Shown: positions 1 through 11,438, numbered from the stretch's first letter. The stretch: 64,000 nucleotides of DNA from Necropsobacter massiliensis (GCF_000827595.2 NZ_LN776189.1:186001-250000), one strand, 5' to 3'. Numbers and translations are program-made. The notes: generated from the letters alone by a model not told the origin.

Positions 1-1605
1 GAAATAATTGAACGCACTCTGGGCAAATTAAATCGCGGTTATGCTTATGCGCTCGGTTTGGTGATGGCAAGTCGCCGCTGTATGTTGGCGTTCGCGGCGA
101 TTATTTTCACCACCTTGCCGATGTTGTTTAATTCGCTGTCCAGTGAATTAACTCCGGCAGAAGATAAAGGGGCGTTTATTGCGGTAGGCACGGCACCATC
201 GAATGTCAATATCGATTATGTACAGGGCGCCATGAAAGAATATGAAAAAATTCTGCGCAATACCGAAGAAGTGCAGTTCTCCATGGTGATTTCCGGTGCG
301 CCGAGCAGCAATCAATCTTTAAATGTGATCTCATTGAAAGACTGGAACGAACGTAAACGTAAACAAAGTGAAGTGTTGGCGGATCTGAACAGTCAGGCGA
401 AGGCAATTCCTGAAATTTCAGTCAGCGGTTTCCCGTTTCCGGAAATTAATACCGGTGAACAAGGACCGCCGATTGGTTTTGTGATCAGTACGGCGAACGA
501 TTATAGCAATTTAGCCAATGTTGCCGGTAACTTCTTACAGGCGATGCAGAAATCCGGGCAGTTTATTTATACCTCGCTGGATCTGAAATTTGACACGGCG
601 CAGATGAAAATTACTGTGGATAAAGAAAAAGCCGGTTCTTATGGTATTTCCATGAGCCAGATCAGTAATACGCTGGGAAGTTATTTGTCTGCGGCGACCA
701 TTACCCGCGTGGATATTGACGGTCGTGCTTATAAAGTGATTTCGCAGGTAAAACGTAAAGACCGTCTGTCACCGGAAAGTATGGACAATTACTTTGTCGA
801 AGCCAGCAATGGGCAGTCCGTGCCGTTGAGCAGCCTGTTACATGTTAAGCTGGAGTCGCAGCCAAGTTCATTACCACGTTTCAATCAGCTGAACTCCGCG
901 ATTATTCAGGCGGTGCCGTCGCCGTCCAGCAGTATCGGTGATGCGGTACAGTGGCTGAAAGATACCGCGGCGACTGAACTGCCGCAAGGTTATAACTATG
1001 ACTTCAAGAGTGAGGCCCGTCAATTAGTACAGGAAGGCAACTCGTTGACAGTAACGTTCGCTTTGGCGGTGGTGATTATTTTCTTGGTACTGGCCATTCA
1101 GTTCGAATCTATCCGCGATCCGCTGGTAATTATGATTTCCGTGCCGTTGGCGGTCAGTGGCGCGCTGTTGGCGCTGAATTTCTTCGGCTTCTTCGGCGTA
1201 GCAGGAACGACGCTTAATATTTATTCGGAAGTCGGCTTGATTACGCTGGTCGGACTTATCACCAAACACGGTATTTTAATGTGTGAAGTGGCGAAAGAAG
1301 AACAGCTTAATCACGGCAAAAACCGAATCGATGCGATTACCCATGCGGCAAAAGTGCGGTTGCGTCCGATTTTGATGACGACAGCAGCGATGATCGCCGG
1401 TCTGATACCGTTATTATACGCTTCTGGTGCTGGCGCGGTGTCCCGTTTCAGTATCGGTATCGTGATTGTCGCCGGTCTTGCGATCGGAACATTATTCACG
1501 CTGTTCGTATTGCCGGTGATTTATACTTATATCGCAAGTGAACATAAACCGTTACCGGTGTTCGACGAAACCATTAAACCGATTGAAAGCGATACGCGCG
1601 ATTAA
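1..1605 (+). CDS. RND-family multidrug efflux permease, C-terminal half (5' end outside window)
   Basis: The frame is open from base 1, so this is the 3' part of a longer gene; about 534 codons are visible of a family that is usually 1000-1050 residues. What is seen is the second periplasmic porter half, followed by the last group of membrane helices. These include a proline-rich helix near ISVPLAVSGALLAL and the conserved AcrB-type segments GLITLVGLITKHGI and RLRPILMTTAAMIAGLIPLL. Proteins of this family sit in the inner membrane and, with a periplasmic adaptor and an outer-membrane TolC-type channel, pump drugs, dyes and detergents out using the proton gradient. The adaptor gene would be expected upstream, outside the window. 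A hairpin terminator follows the stop codon. It resembles the AcrB-like pump of Haemophilus, but the exact subfamily cannot be fixed from half a protein. Confidence 0.9.
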   Translation, partial: EIIERTLGKLNRGYAYALGLVMASRRCMLAFAAIIFTTLPMLFNSLSSELTPAEDKGAFIAVGTAPSNVNIDYVQGAMKEYEKILRNTEEVQFSMVISGAPSSNQSLNVISLKDWNERKRKQSEVLADLNSQAKAIPEISVSGFPFPEINTGEQGPPIGFVISTANDYSNLANVAGNFLQAMQKSGQFIYTSLDLKFDTAQMKITVDKEKAGSYGISMSQISNTLGSYLSAATITRVDIDGRAYKVISQVKRKDRLSPESMDNYFVEASNGQSVPLSSLLHVKLESQPSSLPRFNQLNSAIIQAVPSPSSSIGDAVQWLKDTAATELPQGYNYDFKSEARQLVQEGNSLTVTFALAVVIIFLVLAIQFESIRDPLVIMISVPLAVSGALLALNFFGFFGVAGTTLNIYSEVGLITLVGLITKHGILMCEVAKEEQLNHGKNRIDAITHAAKVRLRPILMTTAAMIAGLIPLLYASGAGAVSRFSIGIVIVAGLAIGTLFTLFVLPVIYTYIASEHKPLPVFDETIKPIESDTRD

Positions 1606-1626
1606 TCAAGCGCTTAATTCGGTTAC

Positions 1627-1655
1627 AGAAGGCTGTTGTTACGGCCTTCTTTTTT
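1627..1655 (+). terminator. Rho-independent terminator after the RND pump gene
   Basis: A 7-bp stem (AGAAGGC / GCCTTCT) with a 10-nt loop is followed directly by a run of T. It starts 22 nt after the stop codon. An uptake signal in reverse orientation (ACCGCACTT, 1678-1686) lies just beyond it. Confidence 0.8.
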
Positions 1656-1771
1656 GCCGAAAACTGTGTAAAAAAGCACCGCACTTTGAGAATGGGCCAA
1701 CGGCGGAAATCTGTCGCGCGGGCACAAATTCTTATTGCACAGCGATTGAGTTAAACCGCCTTTTACTGTAG

Positions 1772-3463
<1,692 letters not shown>

Positions 3464-3569
3464 GCTAAAAGCTGTGTTTGATCAAATAAGCATGATTTTT
3501 AGCAAGACAAACGGCGAAAAACGCTTTACTATATTTGCCGTTTGTAAGAATTCGTTTGAATTAACTTAA

Positions 3570-4886
<1,317 letters not shown>

Positions 4887-4906
4887 TTCGGTCTTGATTT
4901 AATCAC

Positions 4907-4935
4907 AGCCACCAAGAACACTTGGTGGCTTTTTT
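4907..4935 (+). terminator. Rho-independent terminator of eno
   Basis: Perfect 10-bp inverted repeat (AGCCACCAAG / CTTGGTGGCT) around a 4-nt loop, followed by a T run. This is a textbook intrinsic terminator closing the pyrG-eno block. Confidence 0.93.
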
Positions 4936-4981
4936 GTCACGGGATTTTCCCTTTTTATTAACCGACGCGATGGGAGAAAAT

Positions 4982-5395
4982 ATGATTTATACGGTACTTG
5001 ACGAGCAAATTTTGCTAGGGGAGGCTTATCGCTGCGGCGCTCATTCTACGCAACACGAACATCTGGTGGTGATTTTTGAAGACGACGGCGAGACGGGATA
5101 TTTTTATGCCATGGATTTACACCAGACCGAACAACCGGTTGTAGACAGTCTGTTTGTTTATTCGGTGCAGGATATTGAAGCGCAGTCTTTACATGAACCG
5201 CGTAAATTGCAGATTGCTTGGTCGGAAGACGGCTACAAAGCCTTTTTGCTGATTAATGGCTATCCCCATGCGGTATTTGATTTCAGCGGATTTGTCGGTT
5301 ACAACCACAGCAAATTCCCACCGCCGGAGTTTGGCAGCATGTGGACGCATAAAGAAACAACGCAGGAACTGGTGGATAAATGGCTGCTGGGGTAA
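4982..5395 (+). CDS. Small cytoplasmic protein, DUF2251-like
   Basis: A 137-residue protein of unknown function. I chose the ATG at 4982 because GGGAG lies about 8 nt upstream; the longer reading frame starts inside the eno terminator and cannot be right. The sequence is acidic, has no signal peptide or membrane helix, and contains aromatic-rich strands (GYFYAMDL, YPHAVFDFSGFVGYN). It ends in a short helix rich in Lys, Asp and Trp. It resembles the DUF2251 family found in Pasteurellaceae and some enterics, which has no assigned role. It is a single-gene unit flanked by terminators on both sides. Confidence 0.75.
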   Translation: MIYTVLDEQILLGEAYRCGAHSTQHEHLVVIFEDDGETGYFYAMDLHQTEQPVVDSLFVYSVQDIEAQSLHEPRKLQIAWSEDGYKAFLLINGYPHAVFDFSGFVGYNHSKFPPPEFGSMWTHKETTQELVDKWLLG

Positions 5396-5419
5396 TGCCG
5401 CTGTTTTCCGTATCTTGAG

Positions 5420-5448
5420 CCTGCCGAGCGCGATCGGCAGGTTTTTTT
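5420..5448 (+). terminator. Rho-independent terminator after the DUF2251-like gene
   Basis: Perfect 8-bp stem (CCTGCCGA / TCGGCAGG) with a 6-nt loop and seven T residues following. Confidence 0.92.
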
Positions 5449-5466
5449 ATAAAAATAATTTTTTAT

Positions 5467-5488
5467 TTTCTCGATCCGCCACGCAAAA
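5467..5488 (+). promoter_or_regulatory. Candidate CRP-S (Sxy/TfoX-dependent) site for dprA
   Basis: The 22-bp window has a left half TTTCTCGATC and a right half ACGCAAAA. Compared with the known Pasteurellaceae CRP-S pattern TGCGA-N6-TCGCA flanked by T and A runs, 7 of 10 core positions match. The two positions that distinguish CRP-S from ordinary CRP sites (C6 and G17) are both present. It lies about 85 nt before the dprA start. dprA is a known member of the competence regulon in Haemophilus, which supports the call, but the left half is imperfect. Confidence 0.5.
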
Positions 5489-5572
5489 CCGCCTTTAAAA
5501 TCACGGAAAATCTGGTGCTTTGGGTTTGTCCGATAAATAATGCCTTTTATTTATTCGGGGTTGTCAATCCTT

Positions 5573-6691
5573 ATGACACGCAATGAAATTTTTCTCCGCC
5601 TAATGCAGATTCCTCAGTTGGGCAGTAGCGCAATTCATCGAATCATCACTGAGGTTAACATCACGGATCTGCCGAATTATGACGAAACGGCTTTTCATCA
5701 TATAGGTTGGAAAGCGCAACAAATTCGTCGCTGGTTTAAACCAGAAATGAAATATATTGAGCCGGCGTTATGTTGGGCCAACAAAGAAGGAAACCGACTG
5801 ATTGATTTTTATCATCAAGATTATCCTTATTTATTACAACAAATCAGCGCGGCGCCACCGTTGCTGTTTTTGTGCGGAAATTCGACCGCACTTTCTCAAC
5901 CGCAAATTGCCATGGTCGGCAGTCGGCGCTGTTCACATTATGGAGAATATTGGGCGAAGCATTTTGCCGTCGAATTATGTTCGATCGGTTTTGTGATTAC
6001 CAGCGGACTGGCGTTAGGTATCGACGGATTTTGTCATCAGGCGGTAGTGAATGTTCGCGGACAAACTGTTGCAGTGCTTGGTAGCGGACTGGAAAACGTT
6101 TATCCGGCTAAACATCGCCGGCTGGCGCAGCACATTATCGACAACGGCGGCGCATTGGTTTCCGAGTTTTTGCCTCATCAGCCACCGATGGCGGAAAATT
6201 TTCCGCGCCGCAATCGCATTATCAGCGGTTTGTCGTTAGCTACGCTGGTTGTGGAAGCGACTGAACGCAGCGGCTCCTTAATTACCGCACGTTATGCGCT
6301 GGAACAAAATCGAGAAGTGTTTGCCGTACCCGGTAATGTACAGAACGAATTTAGTCAAGGTTGTCATAAACTGATTAAACAGGGCGCAATGCTGGTAGAA
6401 AATGTGCGGGATATTGTGGAAAATCTGCCCGCACTTTCCTACGACGGTGATTATAAGACGAGAGGCGAACCGTTCGTTGCCGAACGGGCGCGGAATGCTT
6501 CCGCCGCTTACACGCCACCGCAAAATCCGGCTTATCCCGAACTTTATGCTCGCATCGGTTATACGCCGATCAGTCTGGATGAACTGGCGGCACAATCGGG
6601 TTTAACGGCGGAAACTCTGCTGATTCAGCTGCTGGAGCTGGAATTGCAGGAATTGATTATACTGCAAAACGGTTTATATCGGCGCACCTGA
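5573..6691 (+). CDS. dprA: DNA processing protein A, natural transformation
   Basis: Cytoplasmic protein that binds incoming single-stranded DNA during natural transformation and loads RecA on it. The ATG at 5573 gives 372 residues, close to known Haemophilus DprA; an in-frame ATG at 5540 would add 11 residues of non-conserved sequence. The central Rossmann-like domain has the family motifs [31 protein letters not shown] and [12 protein letters not shown], and the ssDNA-contacting [12 protein letters not shown] small C-terminal winged-helix-like domain (about residues 315-372) follows a low-complexity linker. The 3' end overlaps the convergent rsmD gene by 18 bp. A candidate CRP-S site upstream fits competence control. 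Confidence 0.96.
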   Translation: MTRNEIFLRLMQIPQLGSSAIHRIITEVNITDLPNYDETAFHHIGWKAQQIRRWFKPEMKYIEPALCWANKEGNRLIDFYHQDYPYLLQQISAAPPLLFLCGNSTALSQPQIAMVGSRRCSHYGEYWAKHFAVELCSIGFVITSGLALGIDGFCHQAVVNVRGQTVAVLGSGLENVYPAKHRRLAQHIIDNGGALVSEFLPHQPPMAENFPRRNRIISGLSLATLVVEATERSGSLITARYALEQNREVFAVPGNVQNEFSQGCHKLIKQGAMLVENVRDIVENLPALSYDGDYKTRGEPFVAERARNASAAYTPPQNPAYPELYARIGYTPISLDELAAQSGLTAETLLIQLLELELQELIILQNGLYRRT

Positions 6692-7288
6692 ATGTTGGTA
6701 TAGTCGATAGCTCACCTGACCGCTGGTTTTTTGCTTTACTGGTTGCCAGCTGGCGGGCACGTGCAACGGCTTGTCTTTTTCAGTTTCTACATAAATTAAG
6801 GCGCCAGGATACAGCCAATTATGCCGGTGCAATAAGTCGATTGCTTTTTCCGCCAGATTGAAATGAAAAGGCGGATCAAGAAACACCAGATCAAAGTGCG
6901 GTGTGTTTTGAGGCTGATTCAGAAATTGCAAACTATCCTGATTGATAATCTGTGCCTGTTGCGCTGTGCATTGCAGACGTTGCAGGTTTTTGCTTAATTG
7001 AGCAGCGACGGTTTTATCCAGTTCTAAAAATGTCACCTGCTTTGCGTTGCGGGACAGCGCTTCAAAACCGAGAGAACCGCTGCCGGCAAAGCAATCCAAA
7101 CAACGGGCATCGGTAATATAAGGCATCAGCCAATTAAACAGCGTTTCTTTAATCCGATCACCGGTTGGACGTAACCCTTGTGCGTTTAACACCGGCAATT
7201 TACGCCCGCGCCAACGTCCGGCGATAATGCGCACTTCGCCTTTGTTCTCAGGTCGTTGCGCGCCCTGTGAGAGAGGATTTTTTTTCAT
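6674..7288 (-). CDS. rsmD: 16S rRNA (guanine-966-N2) methyltransferase
   Basis: S-adenosylmethionine-dependent enzyme that methylates G966 of 16S rRNA during 30S subunit assembly. The 204 residues match the family. Visible are the start [14 protein letters not shown], the SAM-binding loop [16 protein letters not shown] and the catalytic DPPF motif in LVFLDPPF. It is divergent from ftsY with about 100 nt between the two starts. The pairing rsmD/ftsY is conserved in gammaproteobacteria. Its 3' end overlaps the 3' end of dprA, and no terminator lies between the two. Confidence 0.96.
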   Translation of the reverse strand: MKKNPLSQGAQRPENKGEVRIIAGRWRGRKLPVLNAQGLRPTGDRIKETLFNWLMPYITDARCLDCFAGSGSLGFEALSRNAKQVTFLELDKTVAAQLSKNLQRLQCTAQQAQIINQDSLQFLNQPQNTPHFDLVFLDPPFHFNLAEKAIDLLHRHNWLYPGALIYVETEKDKPLHVPASWQPVKQKTSGQVSYRLYQHSGAPI

Positions 7289-7387
7289 AGAGAAGAGATA
7301 AATTATGATAAACTATGCCAAAATTTTGCTTAGTGTAGTACAAAATCGGTAAAACCAATAATTTTTTCAGAAAATAGCGAGCGATTT

Positions 7388-8747
7388 ATGTCAGAAGAGA
7401 ATAAAAAAGGCGGTTTCTGGTCTTGGTTCGGCATGGGAAAAAAGAAAACACAACAATCCCCAACCTCACAGCCGGCGCAGGAAAATACCTCCGCACAGGA
7501 TAACGAACAAGCGCCGGATAAAGCGGAAAGTGAGGTGCAATCTCGTCGCAAAACGGGTATCAACTTACAAAGTGCGGTAGAAAATGCAGTGGAAAGTGCG
7601 GTAGAAATTGAAGCAGTTTTTCAAACTGCCGAATCGCCCGCAGAACCGGCTTTGTCGGCGCTTGAATCGCAACGGAGTAGCACTACAATAACGCCGAAAA
7701 CGGAAACGGAAACGGAAACGGAAACGGAAACGGAAACGAACGGAAACGGAAACGGAAACGGAAACGGAAACGGAAACGGAAACGGAAACGGAAACCGTTT
7801 TTCAGGAGCAGGAAAAACCGAGCGAGGGCGGTTTTTTCAGTCGTTTAGTTAAAGGATTATTAAAAACCAAGCAACATATCGGCGATGGTTTTCGTAATCT
7901 GTTTTCCGGTAAAAAGATCGATGACGATTTGTTTGAAGAGCTGGAAGAGCAGTTGCTCATCGCCGACATCGGCGTACCGACCACCACCAAAATTATAGAT
8001 AATCTGACTCAGCACGCCAGCCATAAACAACTAAAAGACGCGGAATTGTTGTATCAGCAGCTGAAAACCGAATTGACTGATATTTTACAGCCGGTGGAAC
8101 AACCGTTGCGAATTGACGACCAGAAAAAACCGTATGTGATTTTAATGGTCGGTGTTAACGGCGTGGGCAAAACCACCACTATCGGCAAACTCGCCCGCCA
8201 GTTCCGCCAACAGGGCAAATCGGTAATGTTGGCGGCGGGCGATACGTTTCGCGCCGCGGCGGTAGAACAGTTGCAAGTTTGGGGCGAGCGCAACCATATT
8301 CCGGTGATCGCACAAAGCACGGGCTCGGATTCGGCATCGGTGATCTTTGATGCAATGCAATCGGCAGCCGCGCGTAATATTGATATTCTGATTGCCGACA
8401 CGGCAGGGCGTTTACAAAATAAAAATAATCTGATGGACGAGCTGAAAAAAATTGTCCGTGTTATGAAAAAATATGACGACAGCGCGCCACATGAAATTAT
8501 GCTGACCTTAGATGCCGGCACCGGACAAAATGCGATTAGTCAGGCGAAACTCTTTAATGAAGCCGTGGGACTGACCGGCATTAGCTTGACCAAGCTGGAC
8601 GGCACGGCAAAAGGTGGCGTGATTTTTGCTATCGCCGATCAGTTTAAGTTGCCGATCCGTTATATCGGGGTTGGCGAAAAAATCGAAGACCTACGCGAGT
8701 TTCGGGCAAATGAATTTATTGATGCGCTGTTTGCTCGTGAAGAATAA
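7388..8747 (+). CDS. ftsY: Signal recognition particle receptor FtsY, reading frame broken in N-terminal repeat
   Basis: SRP receptor GTPase that docks ribosome-SRP complexes at the inner membrane. The C-terminal NG domain is intact: GVNGVGKTTTIGKL (P-loop), DTFRAAAVEQL, DTAGR and TKLDGTAKGG. It is preceded by the N-domain start FEELEEQLLIADIGV. The ATG at 7388 opens an acidic A-domain (KGGFWSWFGMGKKK, then Glu/Ala-rich) in another frame. The two frames would join into a 453-residue protein if two bases were restored in the GGAAAC tract at 7702-7795. As read, ribosomes from the ATG stop at 7850-7852. Upstream of the tract the NG frame has a stop at 7689-7691, so it could be made only by frameshifting or a downstream restart such as TTG 7929. 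FtsY is essential in well-studied bacteria, so a sequencing error in the repeat or true recoding is more likely than gene loss. Confidence 0.85.
7570..7602 (+). repeat. Two direct uptake signals inside the ftsY A-domain
   Basis: AAGTGCGGT occurs at 7570-7578 and again at 7594-7602, with a degenerate copy (AATGCAGTG) between them. In frame they encode the repeated peptide SAVE / NAVE / SAVE. The acidic A-domain therefore appears partly built from uptake signals. Confidence 0.85.
7702..7795 (+). repeat. Hexanucleotide tract (GGAAAC)n in ftsY
   Basis: Six perfect GGAAAC units (7702-7737), one shortened 4-nt unit GAAC (7738-7741), then nine perfect units (7742-7795). In the starting frame the first block encodes Thr-Glu repeats and the second Asn-Gly repeats; with two extra bases the whole tract would read Glu-Thr. 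Length changes by whole units keep the frame, so only the short unit is frame-breaking. Confidence 0.95.
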
Positions 8748-8778
8748 CCGGTATTTCGTATTTTGTATGTAAAAAATT

Positions 8779-9522
8779 ATGCAACAACAGGTTTGTCATT
8801 TTTCGTTTGATATTACGGACTGGAAAATTGTCTGTGACCGACCGCTCTTTCCTGCTGACTGGCGTAAGGGCGAGTCGCATTGGCGCACTGTCGTGGCTCA
8901 GCGGGAGACGATTATGCCACCGCTTGATTTTTTGCCGCCGTTAAAACGCCGCCGTTTAAGTAATGCCGCCCGGCTGTTCTTTGCCGCCGCTTGGCCTCTG
9001 ACCGAACAGGAAAGCAATATTCCGGTGGTATATGCCTCGTTCAACAGTGAAATCAACCGCAGTTTTATGTTATGGCAACAGTTATGGCAAGAAGGCGACA
9101 TTTCACCCACCTCTTTCAGTTTATCGGTTCACAACGCGTTGGTAGGGCAGTGGTCGGAAATCCGCGGGGTTAAACAGGAATGTACGGCAATTAGCGCGAA
9201 TAAAGATAACCTTGAAATGGCGTTGATGGAAGCTTATCTGTTACTAAATGATGGCGCTCAGCGCGTGTTAGTGGTGACGGCAGAATCACCGTTATCGGAA
9301 AAATATCATGTACAACCTGTTTTTCGGCATCCTTTTTCCTATGCCCTGGCTTTATTGGTGGAACGAGGGGAACAATATCACCTGAGCCTGCATTCACAAG
9401 CTGCACCGCAGACGTTATGTATCGATAACACGTTAAGCTGGGTGAAACAGCAGTATCTGAACGAATTGCGCTGGCAGACACCGAGTTCCGGCGGAGGCTA
9501 TTGGCAATGGCAGAAAAGCTAG
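8779..9522 (+). CDS. Ketosynthase-like chain length factor of the APE cluster
   Basis: A 247-residue protein of the short beta-ketoacyl-synthase-like N-terminal family (Pfam Ketoacyl-synt_2 type). It shows the thiolase-fold region SLSVHNALVG and the strand segment RVLVVTAESPL, but no active-site Cys in the normal context (the equivalent stretch reads ECTAISANKDN). It corresponds to ApeC, which in the characterised systems pairs with the ketosynthase ApeO as chain length factor. Only 31 nt separate it from the ftsY stop and no promoter is evident, so it may be transcribed from upstream. It overlaps the next gene. The family is clear; the partner role is inferred from cluster position. Confidence 0.8.
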   Translation: MQQQVCHFSFDITDWKIVCDRPLFPADWRKGESHWRTVVAQRETIMPPLDFLPPLKRRRLSNAARLFFAAAWPLTEQESNIPVVYASFNSEINRSFMLWQQLWQEGDISPTSFSLSVHNALVGQWSEIRGVKQECTAISANKDNLEMALMEAYLLLNDGAQRVLVVTAESPLSEKYHVQPVFRHPFSYALALLVERGEQYHLSLHSQAAPQTLCIDNTLSWVKQQYLNELRWQTPSSGGGYWQWQKS

Positions 9523-10268
9523 ATCAATTGAAACGATTGCTGGCGACGCTGTTCGGTTTCGTGTTATTCGGCATCGTCGGCGTAATTTTTCATCTTATTT
9601 TATATCCTTATACTAAAAATTATCCGCACAATAATTTAGCCGTTCAACGAAAAGGGCGCCGCATCGTTGGTGCCACCTGGCGTTTTTTTGTCCGTTATCT
9701 GCAATGCACTGGCATTCTGCAGGTGGAATATCACGGTTTCGAACGTTTGGGCAGACCGGGGCAACTGGTATTGGCTAATCACCCTTCCTTATTGGATGTA
9801 GTATTGATTTTCAGTCGGATATCGCACTTTAACTGTGTGGTAAAAAAAGATTTAATGTATAATCCGGCGATGAGTGCACCGATAAAAGCCTGCGGTTTTA
9901 TTCCTAACACCGAATCGGAGGCATTGTTGGAGCAATGCCATGATATCTTGCAGCAACAGGCACTGCTGCTTTTCCCCGAAGGCACACGAACTGACTGGGA
10001 CGGCACTGTGAAGCTACATCGCGGTGCAGTGTCCATCGGTTTGCGCAGCGCGAAAGTGATTACGCCGGTGGTGATAAAAATGCAGCCGCTTAATTTTAAG
10101 AAAGGACAGCCATGGTATCGTATTCCGGCGCGTACCATTCGTTACGAACTGACGGTAGGCGAAGATATTGATCCGCGTGACTGGTTGGCAGAAAAGCCGC
10201 TACCGATTGCTTCACGGCGCTTAAACGAATTTTTAGAAAATTATTTTAATACCTATTCAAAGGACTAA
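9507..10268 (+). CDS. PlsC-type lysophospholipid acyltransferase family protein (APE cluster)
   Basis: Membrane-associated acyltransferase of 253 residues. The catalytic HX4D motif is seen in NHPSLLD (about residue 90) and the acceptor-binding motif in FPEGTR. One N-terminal membrane helix lies around LLATLFGFVLFGIVGVI. The ATG at 9507 was chosen because GGAGG lies 10 nt upstream; the longer frame begins with TTG two codons earlier. It overlaps the previous gene by 16 bp, suggesting translational coupling. It corresponds to ApeD and probably attaches an acyl or polyene chain to a lipid or glycolipid anchor; the true substrate is not evident from sequence. Confidence 0.82.
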   Translation: MAEKLDQLKRLLATLFGFVLFGIVGVIFHLILYPYTKNYPHNNLAVQRKGRRIVGATWRFFVRYLQCTGILQVEYHGFERLGRPGQLVLANHPSLLDVVLIFSRISHFNCVVKKDLMYNPAMSAPIKACGFIPNTESEALLEQCHDILQQQALLLFPEGTRTDWDGTVKLHRGAVSIGLRSAKVITPVVIKMQPLNFKKGQPWYRIPARTIRYELTVGEDIDPRDWLAEKPLPIASRRLNEFLENYFNTYSKD

Positions 10269-10270
10269 AA

Positions 10271-10528
10271 ATGGAACTTGAACTACAAATTAAACAATTA
10301 ATCATTGATAGCCTCGCGTTGGAGGATATCCGCGTAGAAGAGATTGAAACAGATGCATCGCTGTTCGGTGACGACGGGTTAGGACTGGATTCAGTCGATG
10401 CACTGGAGTTGGGGTTGGCAGTACAAAAAACTTTTGGATTGCAATTAAATAGTGAGCAGCACAATTTACGCGAACATTTCACCAGTGTTGCCACGCTGGC
10501 AGATTTTATCCGTTCGCAGCAAGCGTAG
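10271..10528 (+). CDS. Acyl carrier protein 1 (APE cluster)
   Basis: An acidic 85-residue ACP. The phosphopantetheine attachment Ser is at position 41 in the motif GLDSVDALEL. The gene starts 2 nt after the preceding stop codon. In APE pathways two ACPs (ApeE, ApeF) carry the starter and the growing polyene chain; which does which cannot be told here. It differs from the housekeeping fatty-acid ACP by the extended loop FGDDGLGLD. Confidence 0.9.
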   Translation: MELELQIKQLIIDSLALEDIRVEEIETDASLFGDDGLGLDSVDALELGLAVQKTFGLQLNSEQHNLREHFTSVATLADFIRSQQA

Positions 10529-10536
10529 GGGGCAGC

Positions 10537-10782
10537 ATGACAGAACAGGAAATCCAACAGGTATTGACCGATGCCTTAGTGTCCTTATTTGAGGTGGATG
10601 CAGCACAGATAACACCAGAAACGAATTTATATGAGGAGCTTGAGATTGACAGTATTGATGCTATCGATCTGATCGACTATATCAAACGTCAGACTGGCTA
10701 TAAATTACAGGCGGAAGATTTCCGCAATGTGCGGACTGTCAAAGATGTGATTGAGGCTGTCAAACGAATTAGTGCCGCCTAG
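10537..10782 (+). CDS. Acyl carrier protein 2 (APE cluster)
   Basis: An acidic 81-residue ACP with the phosphopantetheine Ser at position 39 in EELEIDSIDAIDL. It follows the first ACP by 8 nt, with GGGGGCAGC just before the ATG. Tandem ACPs of this kind are a hallmark of APE and related type II polyketide clusters (ApeF position). Confidence 0.9.
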   Translation: MTEQEIQQVLTDALVSLFEVDAAQITPETNLYEELEIDSIDAIDLIDYIKRQTGYKLQAEDFRNVRTVKDVIEAVKRISAA

Positions 10783-10799
10783 TGCAGGAATGAAGGTAA

Positions 10800-11438
10800 A
10801 TGTCTTGCACGGATTTACAACATCTATTATGGCAGCATCACTGGATTGCGGATTGCCATGTGGTTAGGCATCCTGTTGACAGTGTGCCGGCTGCACTAAT
10901 GTTGCTGAACGCTGATGGGATTGCCGCGTTTCGAACGCAAGGACGAGCTTTTGTACTTAAAATACTGAGAACTTATTTGGCAGAAAACCAAAACACGACG
11001 GTTATTCCCTGTTACTGGCATCTCAGTGCGTTTTTGCCCGGTTATAGTCAGGCTAAAGTGCGGTGCAAATCGGAACATTTTTGGGCTAATGCACTGGATG
11101 AACCGATTTGGTTGACACACCAACAGCAAGGCGAAACATGGCTATTCAATGCGATTGTGCCGCTTGAGCTAAAATTCTTTGTAGGACATTTCCCCACTTT
11201 TCCACTGGTTCCTGGGGCTGTGGAATTACAATGGATTATGGGTTTAATCAGGCAATATTGTGGTGTAAAACAACCTGTTTTACGCTTTGATAATCTGAAA
11301 TTTCAGAAATTTTTGCGTCCCAATGACAGTCTGGAAATCACGCTTAAACGGGAACAAGAAAAATATCGTGTGCGCTTTCAGTTAATGACCGAAGGCGAAA
11401 CTTGCGCCAGCGGATGGGTGGTATTTTATGCTGAATAG
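10800..11438 (+). CDS. Chimeric protein: AMP-ligase C-terminal lid domain fused to FabZ-like dehydratase (APE cluster)
   Basis: 212 residues in two parts. Residues 5-88 align without gaps to residues 344-427 of the cluster's own AMP ligase (12113-13447), with about 31 of 84 identities counted by eye. They include the lid-domain motif SQAKVR with the Lys (K86) equivalent to the catalytic Lys of adenylating enzymes. Residues ~110-212 form a hotdog dehydratase with the FabZ-type motif GHFPTFPLVPGAVE (His130, Glu142). Characterised ApeI is a dehydratase, so this gene supplies that step. Whether the lid domain works in trans, guides ACP docking or is a relic is unknown. It ends by overlapping the next gene by 11 bp. 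Confidence 0.8.
   Translation: MSCTDLQHLLWQHHWIADCHVVRHPVDSVPAALMLLNADGIAAFRTQGRAFVLKILRTYLAENQNTTVIPCYWHLSAFLPGYSQAKVRCKSEHFWANALDEPIWLTHQQQGETWLFNAIVPLELKFFVGHFPTFPLVPGAVELQWIMGLIRQYCGVKQPVLRFDNLKFQKFLRPNDSLEITLKREQEKYRVRFQLMTEGETCASGWVVFYAE

Noticed and set aside
1538-1771. 77-residue reading frame at the end of the RND pump gene
   Set aside because: It overlaps the pump gene in another frame and runs across the terminator.
7702-7795. Phase-variation switch in ftsY
   Set aside because: The unit is 6 nt, so gain or loss of units never changes the frame. Only the irregular 4-nt unit does, and switching off an essential gene is implausible.
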